Below are positions 12,010-20,890 of a stretch of DNA of 64,000 nucleotides, piece by piece; the stretch's first letter is position 1, and every line of letters starts with the position of its first letter. The notes beneath the pieces were generated by a model. That model was given only the letters and a program-made list of their open reading frames with translations. It did no database searches and was not told where the DNA came from. Position numbers and translations under genes: made by a program. Source of the DNA: Magicicada septendecula (taxonomy: Eukaryota > Arthropoda > Insecta > Hemiptera > Cicadidae); assembly GCA_034769895.1 (NCBI GenBank), contig JAWRYS010001467.1:62001-126000 (forward strand), written 5' to 3'.

Positions 12010-12061
12010 CAATGAGATTCCTTCCGTTTCGACAGAAGATCTCTCATTGGGGGGGGGGTAT
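12010..12061 (+). promoter_or_regulatory. Pre-LTR hairpin and polypurine tract, family B
   Basis: Arms CAATGAGA (12010-12017) and TCTCATTG (12042-12049), inner stem with TTCG loop, then a G-run and TAT before the LTR. The polypurine tract is the expected plus-strand primer. The hairpin recurs in families D and E with different stem bases but the same loop. Confidence 0.65.
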
Positions 12062-13323
12062 TGTAACGGGGCAAAAGGGAGAGGGGTTTCATTTTATTAA
12101 AAAATTATAATATTATATTTTCCCTCTGCACGGTCAGTCCCTATGTGAAGTAAAATTGTCGTCAAAGGAACAATGAAGTGAGATTGTGAACGGCGAGGTG
12201 GCAATGGAATGCGATGCCTAGTCTAAACACACGGTAATTAAGCATTGAGGCACGTACAAAGACGCGCAACATGAACATGCGCGCGTGGACGACGCAGATC
12301 AGACTCCAAAGGGACGCCACGAAAAATGGCGAGGAACGAAGACTTTTGTTCCATGCGGTACGTTGCTGCCGGATACTCTTAGATGCCATGCCTTCCACAG
12401 CCTCAATCTTTTCGCCAGTCAACATCGTCAACGCCAGTGGCCAATGCCAAACCATGCTACCTAAACGGTGACGAAAAGCTTAGTAATCGCAATGGCCGTG
12501 TATGTGCCCGGAAACAGTCAGACAAGGTGGGGATTTAGTTACCCGTCGTTTCATCAGTCGACGACTGAGATCTGAAAACAGCGGACGCCAGTAGTGGTGT
12601 GCGTCGCCGGCCGGGCAAAGTTTTATTTATTATTAAAATGGAAAAATAGTTAAGTCAGTCGACAAAAGAGATCCGACCCGGCCGGGGCATCATAAACAGC
12701 TCGCGAACTACAAAATTTTATAAAATGTCGACAAAGTGTCAAAAACTTAACTCAAATCAACCATGAAGCAATCTATGTGCTTGAAATGGAGTGAAGAAGA
12801 AAAAGTGCACGTGTATTAAACTTTCGAACATATAATCGGTACGGCGGTGGATCATCATAGACCAGGGTTAAGTACTCGACTGGCCATGATATTAAATAAA
12901 TAATTTCCTTTTTTGGGGACTAAATAATTAAAATGGGGGTTAAAACAGAATGAATGTGAGTGAATAGCAAGCCGGGTCGTTTTGAATTAATTAATGAATA
13001 TTATAAGGTAGATATAAGTAATATGGTGAAATATGTTAAAATTATTGCTGGTAATAAGGGGCTTCACCTCAATATCAAATACCGTTTAATTTAATTGTTG
13101 GAGTTATGAGTGGAATTATAATAATAAATTCAGTATTTTATTTTATCTACAAAAAGAGTAAATAAATCATTTCAAACAGCTTATTTCATTTGCTGCACTG
13201 ATCAGTTCGTCGTACGAGCGGGGTTAGTCCACACTAGAGATCAGGCCAGATCACAAAAATTAAAAGGTAGGTGGAAGTTTCAAATTAATTATTAATAAAT
13301 ACAATATCATAAAAAAAGTTACA
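12062..13323 (+). repeat. Family B LTR 2 (3' LTR)
   Basis: Begins TGTAACGGGGC and ends GTTACA, 1262 bp. Differs from LTR 1 at roughly 2% of positions. Flanked on the right by 92 bp of unrelated AT-rich DNA before family D. Confidence 0.85.
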
Positions 13324-13411
13324 ATATAATTATTATAAAACATGATTAATACGTATAAAATTTAATATTCATCTTGTCTTTGCAAGTGTGGTTTTTAATA
13401 TATACCACTTA

Positions 13412-13415
13412 ATAA
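13412..13415. repeat. Target-site duplication of family D, left copy (ATAA)
   Basis: ATAA directly before the LTR start TGTAACGG; the same four bases follow the 3' LTR at 24501-24504. Four to six bases is usual for Ty3/gypsy-type integrases. Confidence 0.65.
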
Positions 13416-14549
13416 TGTAACGGGGCAAAAGGGAGGGGTTTTATTTTATTAAATATTTGCAACAATTTATTTCATATGCGTGGCCAGTCCCCGGTTGAAT
13501 CTAGATCGTCGCAAACAAAGAAACGGTGATGAAACAATTGCAATGGAATGTGCGGGTTGAAGATTCTTAGAACTTTGCGATTGTGTGACACACACACACA
13601 CAAACGCGCAACCACCAGCAGATGCGCAAACGACGCCGAGTGGTGTAAAACAACATGGCTAGAAGATGATTTTTTCCAGCACGTGCTCTCAACATGCCGG
13701 AAACGAAATTAAGTCCTGCCCACATTTGTGACGTAGACCAGTGAACACTAAATTTCGTCGACGTCCAACACACGAAAATCCCATGTGTCATGTGTGCAGT
13801 TACCAAGACTTTGAGAACGAAGGCTGTGTACAACGACGAAATTGGTTAACAGCCAAGGCAGTGAGGTCCGGCCTCGTGTATCGGCAGTCGACTCCCAGAA
13901 TAGACTGTGCACGGTCGTTTCAATTGTCTACCCGGGTAAAATAATGTCGGCCGACATTAACAGTACGCTTAAATAACAAAAAATGTAATTTAAAAGTACA
14001 GTGAAATAACCAGTGGTGAAGTATAACTTTAAAAAATCAATGAAACGGTAATATATTTTTTTGAAAAGAAATCTAGTGCGGGACGCACCATGCGGTTACA
14101 GGAGGACGCCAGGGTAACTAATTGTATCCAACACAAAATTATTACAATCATGTAAAAAAGGGGTTTTTAAAGTAATTATATGTAAAAGGGGTTTCGTATG
14201 AATGAGTGGATGGGCAATCTAGGTCGCTTTTAATAGGTTTACAACTATATTAGAATAAGAAATGATTACGCAAAGGTATGTAATGTAGTATCTGTCTTTT
14301 AAAAGGAGAAAATGAGCTGTAATATGAGATTTGAAGGAGGATGAGTAGAGAGTGTGTATTTAAAGAAAGAAAAGAAATGCAATTAAATTAGACTTGTTTC
14401 AAATGAAAAGCGAGTTGAGTACGTTATTCTGATAACCTGAAGGTCATACTTGTATGTCGCAGTTTCGTGCAACGAACTTTGGACTGAGAGGTAAGTTTTA
14501 AAATGAATAAAATTTTAATAATTAAATGTGATTAAAACACAATAGCACA
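13416..14549 (+). repeat. Family D 5' LTR
   Basis: 1134 bp, TGTAACGGGG...AATAGCACA. About twenty differences by eye from the 3' LTR at 23366-24500, so it is not a brand-new insertion. A CA microsatellite lies near 13590; AATAAA is at 14506-14511. A good 5' splice-site match (GAG then GTAAGT, near 14490) lies shortly before the LTR end; whether it is used is unknown. Confidence 0.9.
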
Positions 14550-14551
14550 GT

Positions 14552-14570
14552 TGGCGCTGCGAACAGAGAC
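14552..14570 (+). other. Primer binding site, family D
   Basis: TGGCGCTGCGAACAGAGAC starts two bases after the LTR end, as expected for a tRNA primer site. tRNA not identified. Confidence 0.6.
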
Positions 14571-14759
14571 TCGATTTATAAAATAGCTATAAATCGCCAC
14601 CTAAAAGCGAGTACAAGTATGGGTTGATGGTTGAGTAACGATACGCAAAAATATGAGAAGTAACGCAGTGTTATGTAAGTAGAATACATTGGTATGTGAA
14701 AAGTAGATATTATATATGTTAGTATTTTGATATAAAAGTAATAATTTTACCATTGCAAA

Positions 14760-16070
14760 ATGGAGAAGCAAGAATTAAGTTTAGAAAGCACTCTTACATA
14801 GTCAATGTTAACCGACAATGTAGCGGCACGATCTACTCCAACGACAACACGAGTCAAAGATTTGTCGATGGACGATATGTTTAACTTAATAAAAACAATG
14901 TCTGAAAATATAAATAGCAATTTAGATGCTAAATTTGATAAACAAAGTAGAGATTTTTATGAGAAATTCGATAAAATAGAACGTCCTTTTGACGCTCAAA
15001 ATAGCAATTTTGACGAAAAGTTTAATGAACAGAATAATGAGATAAAATTAATGAGGGATGAAATTAAACAACAGAGTTTTGATTTTAATAAACACATTAA
15101 GGAAATTGATGCACGTTGTACTAATATTAAAGAGCAGATATTAGAATCAGTAGATGATAAGTTCAATAAAAAAATTTGTGAAATCACAGCAAATATTGAA
15201 AGTAAAATCAGTAACGTAAATGAGCAGATGGCAGACCAAATTAAAACTCAAATTGAAGAGCAGTGTTTAGAAATAGAAAACAAATGTGTAACTAAAATTA
15301 ATGAAAGTAATAATGATGTAGAAATTAAAATAATGGAAGTAGAAAGTGCATGTAAACAATCAATACAAGAGAGTGTGGGGGTTATTAATAAACATAACCT
15401 TCAATATGCAAATAAATATGATAACAAGTTTAGCATGATAGAGCAGAATATAATTGAAATTAAAGATGAATTACATGTGGCCGTCAGCCAAAATATAAAT
15501 AGTGTTGCGGAGCGAGTAGTGTATACTCGCGAAGCAAAAGATGACATAGAACTAGAACAATTTAATTGTGACAACCGTAGAATACACCCGATGCAATTTT
15601 TGAATAGGGTGAGGGAATTCAACCGATTTAATAGTAGTAGTTGGGAGATTAAATTACTAAACATTTTGAAGTGTTTTAAGGGTAATGCCGAGATATGGGC
15701 GGAAGTACATAATACAGAGTGGAGTAGTTATGAGAAATTTGAGTTAGCATTTCGAAACAAGTATTGGTCAGAAGAGGACCAAGAAATTTTACGTAGCAAA
15801 ATAATGGGAACGGGGAATTTTGGGAGAATAAATAACCATTTAACCATGTACGTAATGACAATATATAATGAGGCTAAGTACCTAGAACCGCCGTTGCCTT
15901 TCCGGTCATTCGTTAGACATATTAGCAAACACCTGCCCAGAGAGGTGCAGATTACATTAATGACGAGAGAAATTGTAAATATAAATGAACTGGAGAGTAT
16001 GTTAGATGTATTACAAAATATCGGGAAACGTGAAGTAGGGAGAGGCGTCCAAATCCACCAGTGGTACTAA
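14760..16070 (+). CDS. gag: Family D Gag (coiled coil and capsid)
   Basis: The likely original start is ATG 14760, but an in-frame TAG at 14799-14801 leaves ATG 14805 as the first usable start (421 codons). Residues from 14805: 5-30 carry the motif shared with families B and C (RSTP then LSMDDMFNLIK); about 40-220 are heptad repeats with repeated KFD; about 250-400 are a retrotransposon-type capsid with the FxxxFRNKYWSE block near residue 305. The same YWSE block is in family A's Gag, so the capsids are homologous. The ORF stops at 16068-16070, just before the zinc-finger region, which continues in the -1 frame. I see no canonical slippery heptamer at this junction, so a frameshift mutation is likelier than recoding. 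Confidence 0.8.
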
Positions 16071-16381
16071 ACAATAATAATTACCATCAGTATAGGGGAA
16101 CACCAAACTTTCATAGAGGAGCGCATGGGGGAAATTTTGATAATAGGGGCGAGAGTTGGAGATGTATAGACTGTAATGTTGATAACTATTCAAATAGAAC
16201 AACTTGTTTTAGATGTCATAAGAATAGGGAGTGTACACGTAGTGAGAGAATGCATCACCAGCCAAATCAGCAGCAGAGAGGAGCAGAATACAGTAGAGGA
16301 GCGCCGAGAGGAGGTGGAAATTACAACCGAGGGAGAGGAGGAAACAACCAAGCCATAGCAGGTCCCTCCATGGTAAACTAG
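16034..16381 (+). CDS. Family D nucleocapsid-like region with RanBP2-type zinc finger and RG-rich tail
   Basis: Open in the -1 frame relative to gag from 16034 to the TAG at 16379-16381. After an Asn/His-rich lead comes WRCIDC...CFRC, which fits W-x-C-x2-C-x3-N-x6-C-x2-C exactly, the pattern of RanBP2-type zinc fingers. These are known to bind RNA or ubiquitin in cellular proteins. A glycine/arginine-rich tail with several RG steps follows. Retroelement Gag proteins usually end in CCHC knuckles; none is present here. Inferred role: genomic RNA binding. It was probably fused to gag in the active ancestor. Confidence 0.75.
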   Translation, partial: SRERRPNPPVVLNNNNYHQYRGTPNFHRGAHGGNFDNRGESWRCIDCNVDNYSNRTTCFRCHKNRECTRSERMHHQPNQQQRGAEYSRGAPRGGGNYNRGRGGNNQAIAGPSMVN

Positions 16382-16389
16382 GGAGGACA

Positions 16390-17193
16390 ATGGAGAATCG
16401 GGCCCAACCATTGTCAACGGAGAACCGGGTCCAAGTGACAGATGAATATCAAAGTAATATAATCAAAGTGGACATGGCGAAGGAGTTATTGGAAGAAGAG
16501 GACACCAAAGTTGTGGAAAGCAAAACCGGATTGACGGAGGTGATAGTCACCATAGAAGGTAGGAGTTACAAAACATTGATTGATACAGGTAGTGAGATAT
16601 CCGTAATTTCTGAGAATGTAATGGGAGAATTAAAAGAAATAAACAAAAATATACCATCGTTGCCAGTTGCGGGAGTCACAGTAGTGGGGTTAACTGGGGT
16701 GAGAAGTAAAAGAATAACTAGACAAGTACAATTAAATATCTTGATAAATGAAATTGAATTTGAAAACACATTCCTAGTGGTTAAGGGGTTGAGTTTAGAT
16801 GTAATATTAGGAAATGATTTTTTGGAGAGAAATGGGGCAATAATAGACTTTGGTAAACAAATAGTAAAGTTTGAAAATGGGAGTAAACCAGTCAGGGTAA
16901 AGTTTAAGAAAGTAGTAGATGAAGTTAAAGTTACAGGAATAAAAATGATACAAAAGCAGGTAGGCGATGGAGAGATAGAAACTAAAATAAATATGTGTCG
17001 AGAGAGTGAGAGTATAGAAAATGAGGAGGGAGAGATGCATGTGAGTGATGAGAGTGTGTGGGTAAACAGAGCCAACAAATTTTTTAATGAATGTGTAGTT
17101 GTAGGAAGTACTCAGCGAGAGGAGTTGTGGAGCGTTTCAGAGATGTGTTTGATGAATCGCCAGGGAGAGCTAAGGATTATACATGTGAGCTGA
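16390..17193 (+). CDS. pro: Family D aspartic protease ORF
   Basis: 267 codons. A retropepsin lies at residues about 50-165: LIDTGSEISVIS holds the catalytic DTG near residue 65, and VILGNDFL near residue 137 is the conserved ILG block. An acidic linker follows (SESIENEEGE), then the frame runs past the start of the RT region and stops at 17191-17193. The upstream region in this frame is open, so ATG 16390 may not be the real start; in an intact element the protease would be part of a Pol polyprotein. RT lies in the -1 frame with an overlap at 17091-17193. Confidence 0.8.
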   Translation: MENRAQPLSTENRVQVTDEYQSNIIKVDMAKELLEEEDTKVVESKTGLTEVIVTIEGRSYKTLIDTGSEISVISENVMGELKEINKNIPSLPVAGVTVVGLTGVRSKRITRQVQLNILINEIEFENTFLVVKGLSLDVILGNDFLERNGAIIDFGKQIVKFENGSKPVRVKFKKVVDEVKVTGIKMIQKQVGDGEIETKINMCRESESIENEEGEMHVSDESVWVNRANKFFNECVVVGSTQREELWSVSEMCLMNRQGELRIIHVS

Positions 17194-19040
17194 AGGTTCG
17201 GGAACACTCACCGTACATGCAGAGGAGTTATCCATTACCATTTTCAAAGAGAAGAGCCATGCAGGAGGAATTAGACCGGATGATGAAGGGAGACATAATT
17301 GAAAGATCAATATCGCCATACTCAAACCCGTTAGTGGTAGTGATTAAGAAAGATGGAAAGGTAAGACTATGCCTAGACGCTAGAAAAATAAATCAAATTA
17401 TAATACCTGACCGGGAGTCACCGGAACCAATTAATGAAATTTTACAGAAATTTAGCGGTGTTAAGTACATGACATCATTAGACTTAACAGCAGGATATTG
17501 GCAGGTGCCGTTAGCAGCAGAGAGTCGGAGATATACTGCCTTTCTCTTCAATGGTAAGAATTATCAATTCAAACGTCTACCATTTGGGTTAAACACCAGT
17601 GTTGCTAGCTTTATTAAATGTTTGGATAGGATATTACAACCTAAAGATTTAGATTTTTTAACAGTGTATGTGGATGACATTCTAATAGCTTCCAGAACAT
17701 TTGAGGAGCATGTAGAACATTTAGAGTACGTGTTGGAGAAATTATACCAGGGAGGTTTAACAGTGAATTGGGACAAATCAAAATTTTTACAGACTGAAAT
17801 ACACTTTCTAGGATTCATCATAACACCTACAGGAATACAGGCTAATCCGGACAAAGTAGAATCCATCCTGACGTTCCCGGAGCCTAAGAACATAAAGCAA
17901 TTACAGAGTTTTCTTGGTCTATGTAATTTTTACAGGAAGTTCCAGCGAAACTACGCTCAGACGACGGCAAGAGTTAGCGCTGTGCTGCAGAAGAACAAAC
18001 AATGGAAATGGGGGGAAAATGAAAGAGAAGCGTTTTGCGAAATTAAGAATAAGTTCGCCGATATGATTTTAATGAACCACCCAAATTTCAATAATAATTT
18101 TTATTTACAGACAGACGCTAGTAATGTAGCACTAGGAGCCGAACTGTATCAAGAGGACGAGGCGAGAGAACACCATACAATTGCTTTCGCCAGCCGGACG
18201 TTGTTAGCATCAGAACGTAACTATACAACCACAGAGAAGGAGCTCCTCAGTATAGTGTTTGCAGTAAAAAAGTTCCGGACATATCTGTTGGGCAGTAACA
18301 CCATCATCAGGACGGACCATAAAGCGCTGTCGTTCCTGAACACGTGCAAGCTCACACACAGCCGGATAACCAGGTGGGTGTTAGCTCTCCAAGAGTACAA
18401 TTTTTCTTGGGAATACATTAAGGGGGTAGAGAACAGGGTGCCAGACACACTATCACGAGTAGACACAGATAGAACTGGTAGAGATATTAAGGAAATAGAA
18501 ATTTATAGACTATCCAGAGAAGATAAACTTTTTGGGGAAGAGTTGAAAGATATAAACATAATGCAGACAGCTGATACTAAATTAAATAAGATAATAACTA
18601 GTGTAGAATCAGAATTAGATGAGTTTGGGTATAAACAATATTTTCAGGTGTTTAATGGGAGTTTGTTTAAAAAAGTAGAGGGGAGAGAAAGGGATTGGAG
18701 GTTAGTAATATCAGAGGAACTGGTAGAAAAAATAGTGTGGGACTGTCACTATAGATACGGACATTTTGGGGCAAAGAAGTGTGTGAGTGCATTAAGGGAA
18801 TCTTGTCTATTTAGAAATACGGAAAAACGTGTTAGAAAAATACTTAGAGTTTGTGAACTATGTCAGAAATCCAAAGTTGTAAATTATAGGGTAGAAGGGG
18901 AATTAAATTACATTAAGGTGGAAAAACCATTTGATTTAGTAGCTGTGGATATGGCCCATTGCCAAAGGGTAGGGGTGGTGTTATGTATATTTTCGTTGTG
19001 CTTGATACTTTTTCCAAATATGTCAGATTGTATAGTGTGA
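17091..19040 (+). CDS. pol: Family D reverse transcriptase, RNase H and integrase N-terminus
   Basis: RT: KKDGKVRLCLDARKIN, then LDLTAGYWQVPL, FKRLPFGL, and the catalytic YVDD in LTVYVDDILIAS near residue 200; LGF and LQSFLGLCNFYRKF follow. RNase H: TDASNVALGA, TEKELLSIVF, RTDHKAL and PDTLSR supply the D-E-D-D residues. Integrase begins with the zinc-binding HYRYGH...CELCQK (HHCC) and reaches the first catalytic Asp (AVDMA). The reading frame is lost around 18955-18995, and a stop follows at 19040. The first ATG (17091) follows a TGA and is not a natural start. All polymerase and RNase H residues look intact. Confidence 0.88.
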   Translation: MCSCRKYSARGVVERFRDVFDESPGRAKDYTCELKVREHSPYMQRSYPLPFSKRRAMQEELDRMMKGDIIERSISPYSNPLVVVIKKDGKVRLCLDARKINQIIIPDRESPEPINEILQKFSGVKYMTSLDLTAGYWQVPLAAESRRYTAFLFNGKNYQFKRLPFGLNTSVASFIKCLDRILQPKDLDFLTVYVDDILIASRTFEEHVEHLEYVLEKLYQGGLTVNWDKSKFLQTEIHFLGFIITPTGIQANPDKVESILTFPEPKNIKQLQSFLGLCNFYRKFQRNYAQTTARVSAVLQKNKQWKWGENEREAFCEIKNKFADMILMNHPNFNNNFYLQTDASNVALGAELYQEDEAREHHTIAFASRTLLASERNYTTTEKELLSIVFAVKKFRTYLLGSNTIIRTDHKALSFLNTCKLTHSRITRWVLALQEYNFSWEYIKGVENRVPDTLSRVDTDRTGRDIKEIEIYRLSREDKLFGEELKDINIMQTADTKLNKIITSVESELDEFGYKQYFQVFNGSLFKKVEGRERDWRLVISEELVEKIVWDCHYRYGHFGAKKCVSALRESCLFRNTEKRVRKILRVCELCQKSKVVNYRVEGELNYIKVEKPFDLVAVDMAHCQRVGVVLCIFSLCLILFPNMSDCIV

Positions 19041-19087
19041 AGAGAGCGACGAGTAAGGTGCTGAGTGAGAAGATAACACGAGACTAA

Positions 19088-19747
19088 ATGATCAATGTTG
19101 GGAAGCCAAAGGTAATCCTGTCAGACCACGGACCACAGTTCATCAGTGGAAAATGGCGCCAGACTCTCGAATGGGAAGGTATCATCCCAAAACACACCGC
19201 AGTATATCATCCGCAGTCTAACCAGGCGGAGAGGGTCATGAGGGAATTAGGCAGAATTTTCCGAGCATACTGCCACGCCAAACACAGCGAGTGGGCATTA
19301 TACGTCCAGAGAATTGAGAACTGGCTGAACAGCGTAACACATGAATCGACGGGGTTCACGCCTTACGAGTTGGTAAAAGGAAAGCGTCCACCACGGATTT
19401 TAGAGCAGTTATTCGATTTTCCACCTGAAACGAATACAATGAACCAGGACATAAAATTGAGGTTGGCAAACGAAAGTCTGATAACGAAAGGAGAAAGGCG
19501 GAAACGGAGGCATGATATGAAAGGTAAGTGTGTTAAGTATGAAATTGGACAATTAGTATTGGTAAAACGCCATGATTTGTCAAATGCTCAAGACAAGGAG
19601 ATAAAAAAGTTCTTTTTACTATACGAAGGCCCCTACGAAATAATAGAAATTAAAATGAATAATTCATATGTTTTACAGAACCGGGAACCACGAGAAATAG
19701 TGAGTACACAGAATGCGACGAACTTGAAGTTATATTGGTCAAAATGA
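19088..19747 (+). pseudogene. pol: Family D integrase catalytic core and C-terminal domain, out of frame
   Basis: This is the direct continuation of the integrase in another frame. That frame is open from about 18990, is interrupted by TAA at 19085-19087, then runs to 19747. It contains the second catalytic Asp (ILSDHGPQF) and the Glu (QSNQAERVMRELG), then a C-terminal module with GQLVLVKR and EGPYEI, matching the small GPY-type SH3-like domain of gypsy integrases. No chromodomain is visible after it. The ORF ends in YWSK-stop. The frameshift plus nonsense codon make integrase non-functional in this copy. Confidence 0.82.
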
Positions 19748-19787
19748 TAATTTGAATGTTAATAATTGTTAATTTGCTTTCAGAAGG

Positions 19788-19912
19788 GACTCTCCCCCAT
19801 TTTCAGGCGGTCACGACCTTACCAGTCCTGGCCGTGGTTTTCGGCACTTGGAGGCGGGCCATGGTTGGAGGATCTTCCTTCGGGTGGTGAACACAACTAT
19901 GGTCCGGCTCCA
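19788..19912 (+). ncRNA. Bipartite RNA hairpin motif, family D copy 1
   Basis: First stem CGGTCA (19808-19813) with TGGCCG (19829-19834), loop containing CCTTACCAG. After TGGTTTTCGG comes a second, 19-position stem: 19849-19867 with 19894-19912, one G.G mismatch and two G.U pairs. The same two-part layout, with the same loop and linker but different stem bases, occurs at 20788-20890 and in family B at 9505-9598. Between copies 1 and 3, two pairs of the first stem change on both sides (G-C/A-T and C-G/T-A). Confidence 0.7.
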
Positions 19913-19934
19913 CCAAAGGTACGTGACATAAATT

Positions 19935-20000
19935 ATTTTATACACTCAAGGTGCAGCGGTCAGGTGTACCTGTCACGTACCAGCACTGCCTTCGAGTGTT
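19935..20000 (+). ncRNA. Related hairpin, family D
   Basis: ACACTC...GAGTGT outer stem, with AAG/CTT and GCAG/CTGC inside, around a loop containing GTACCAGCACT, which resembles the TTACCAGCACT loop of the neighbouring motifs. Probably another diverged copy. Confidence 0.45.
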
Positions 20001-20261
20001 TGTAAATAATGGAGGCTATATATATATAAAAGGCAATGCAATCACAAACAAATTTTTAGTCTCATGGGTAAAATAAATTTTACCAATGGGAGCAGTTACA
20101 GAATAATTAAAAGATGGAGTTTTGTTGCAAGAGGGATGTGAGTGAGGTAGAAGGCGGGTTTGAATAAATGGGAAAACAAAAGGAATAAATATGATGTGAA
20201 AGGTAGTGGTAAGGGGACGTGAATTCACATAGTATGTCTACCTGGTTCCTATTCTTTTTGC

Positions 20262-20330
20262 AGCATAAACCCCGTCTTTCAGGGCGATTACTGTCTTACT
20301 ACCACTTATCATAGTAATATTAGACAGCCT
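20262..20330 (+). ncRNA. RNA hairpin motif, family D copy 2 (diverged)
   Basis: CCCCGTCTTTCAGGGCGATTACTGTCTTACTACCACTT... aligns with the motif at 20788; here ATTACT pairs with AGTAAT instead of CGATTA with TAATCG. The second hairpin is not evident. Confidence 0.5.
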
Positions 20331-20603
20331 CCAGTGTAAAGAGATATCAAAATAATTTGGAATGTTTATAATTTTGAATTTATATCAACTTTAGTAAATA
20401 AGTGACCAAATAATTATAAAGTTCATAGTATCAGTGAGAGTTGGAACGTGTTGAAGTGTGTTAAATTAAATAAAAACTTGTTGTCATACAAGATATGTGG
20501 GTAAATTTTGGGGGGGTTGAGTGGTGTTAATAGAAGTGCTATACTTAGGGAGTGCAGAAACTGCAAAGGTAGACGGGTTAGTTTAGTTATTAAGTGGCTA
20601 GTA

Positions 20604-20890
20604 CGGTGGTGGCATGTGCCACCGTAGGTAGCGATAAGTGTTGGGGGTAACAGAGAGTGTTACCTCCATCGGAGACCAAAATGGCGTAAAATACACGGCA
20701 CACCCTTTTATACAATTTTGTATTGTATCCTGATAGATTGCCGTGCCGTGTATAATCATGATGTAGAGAACATGCTTGAATTAGAGATGATTTCCCCGAC
20801 TTTTCGGGCGATTACTGCCTTACCAGCACTAATCGTGGTTTTGGCTAGCGGTCAGCTATGGCCATAAATTAAGAACCTTGACCATAGCTG
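20604..20890 (+). ncRNA. Structured RNA region of family D (counterpart of 9300-9605)
   Basis: Stems in order: CGGTGG/CCACCG (20604-20624), GGTAAC/GTTACC, CCTCC/GGAGA (weaker than in B), ATACACGGCAC/GTGCCGTGTAT enclosing ATACAAT/ATTGTAT, CCCGA/TCGGG, CGATTA/TAATCG (20809-20835) with the CTTACCAG loop, and CAGCTATGG/CCATAGCTG (20853-20890). Relative to family B, the first stem has a C-G to G-C double change and the ATACAAT stem a T-A to C-G double change; the last stem gains an A-U where B has G.U. Confidence 0.7.

Larger units (their letters stand above)
5356..13323 (+). mobile_element. Family B: complete non-autonomous LTR retroelement
   Basis: Two LTRs of about 1.26 kb bound a 5.4-kb internal region that holds a primer site (6617), one Gag-like ORF (6817-8317, broken), a long non-coding stretch with a structured segment (about 9300-9600), a pre-LTR hairpin (12010-12049) and a G-run polypurine tract. 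No protease, RT, RNase H or integrase is present, so it must rely on enzymes supplied in trans. Family D, 93 bp downstream, is the likely helper type: same LTR opening and a related 3' region. No flanking target duplication can be tested on the left because the LTR adjoins another copy. Confidence 0.8.
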
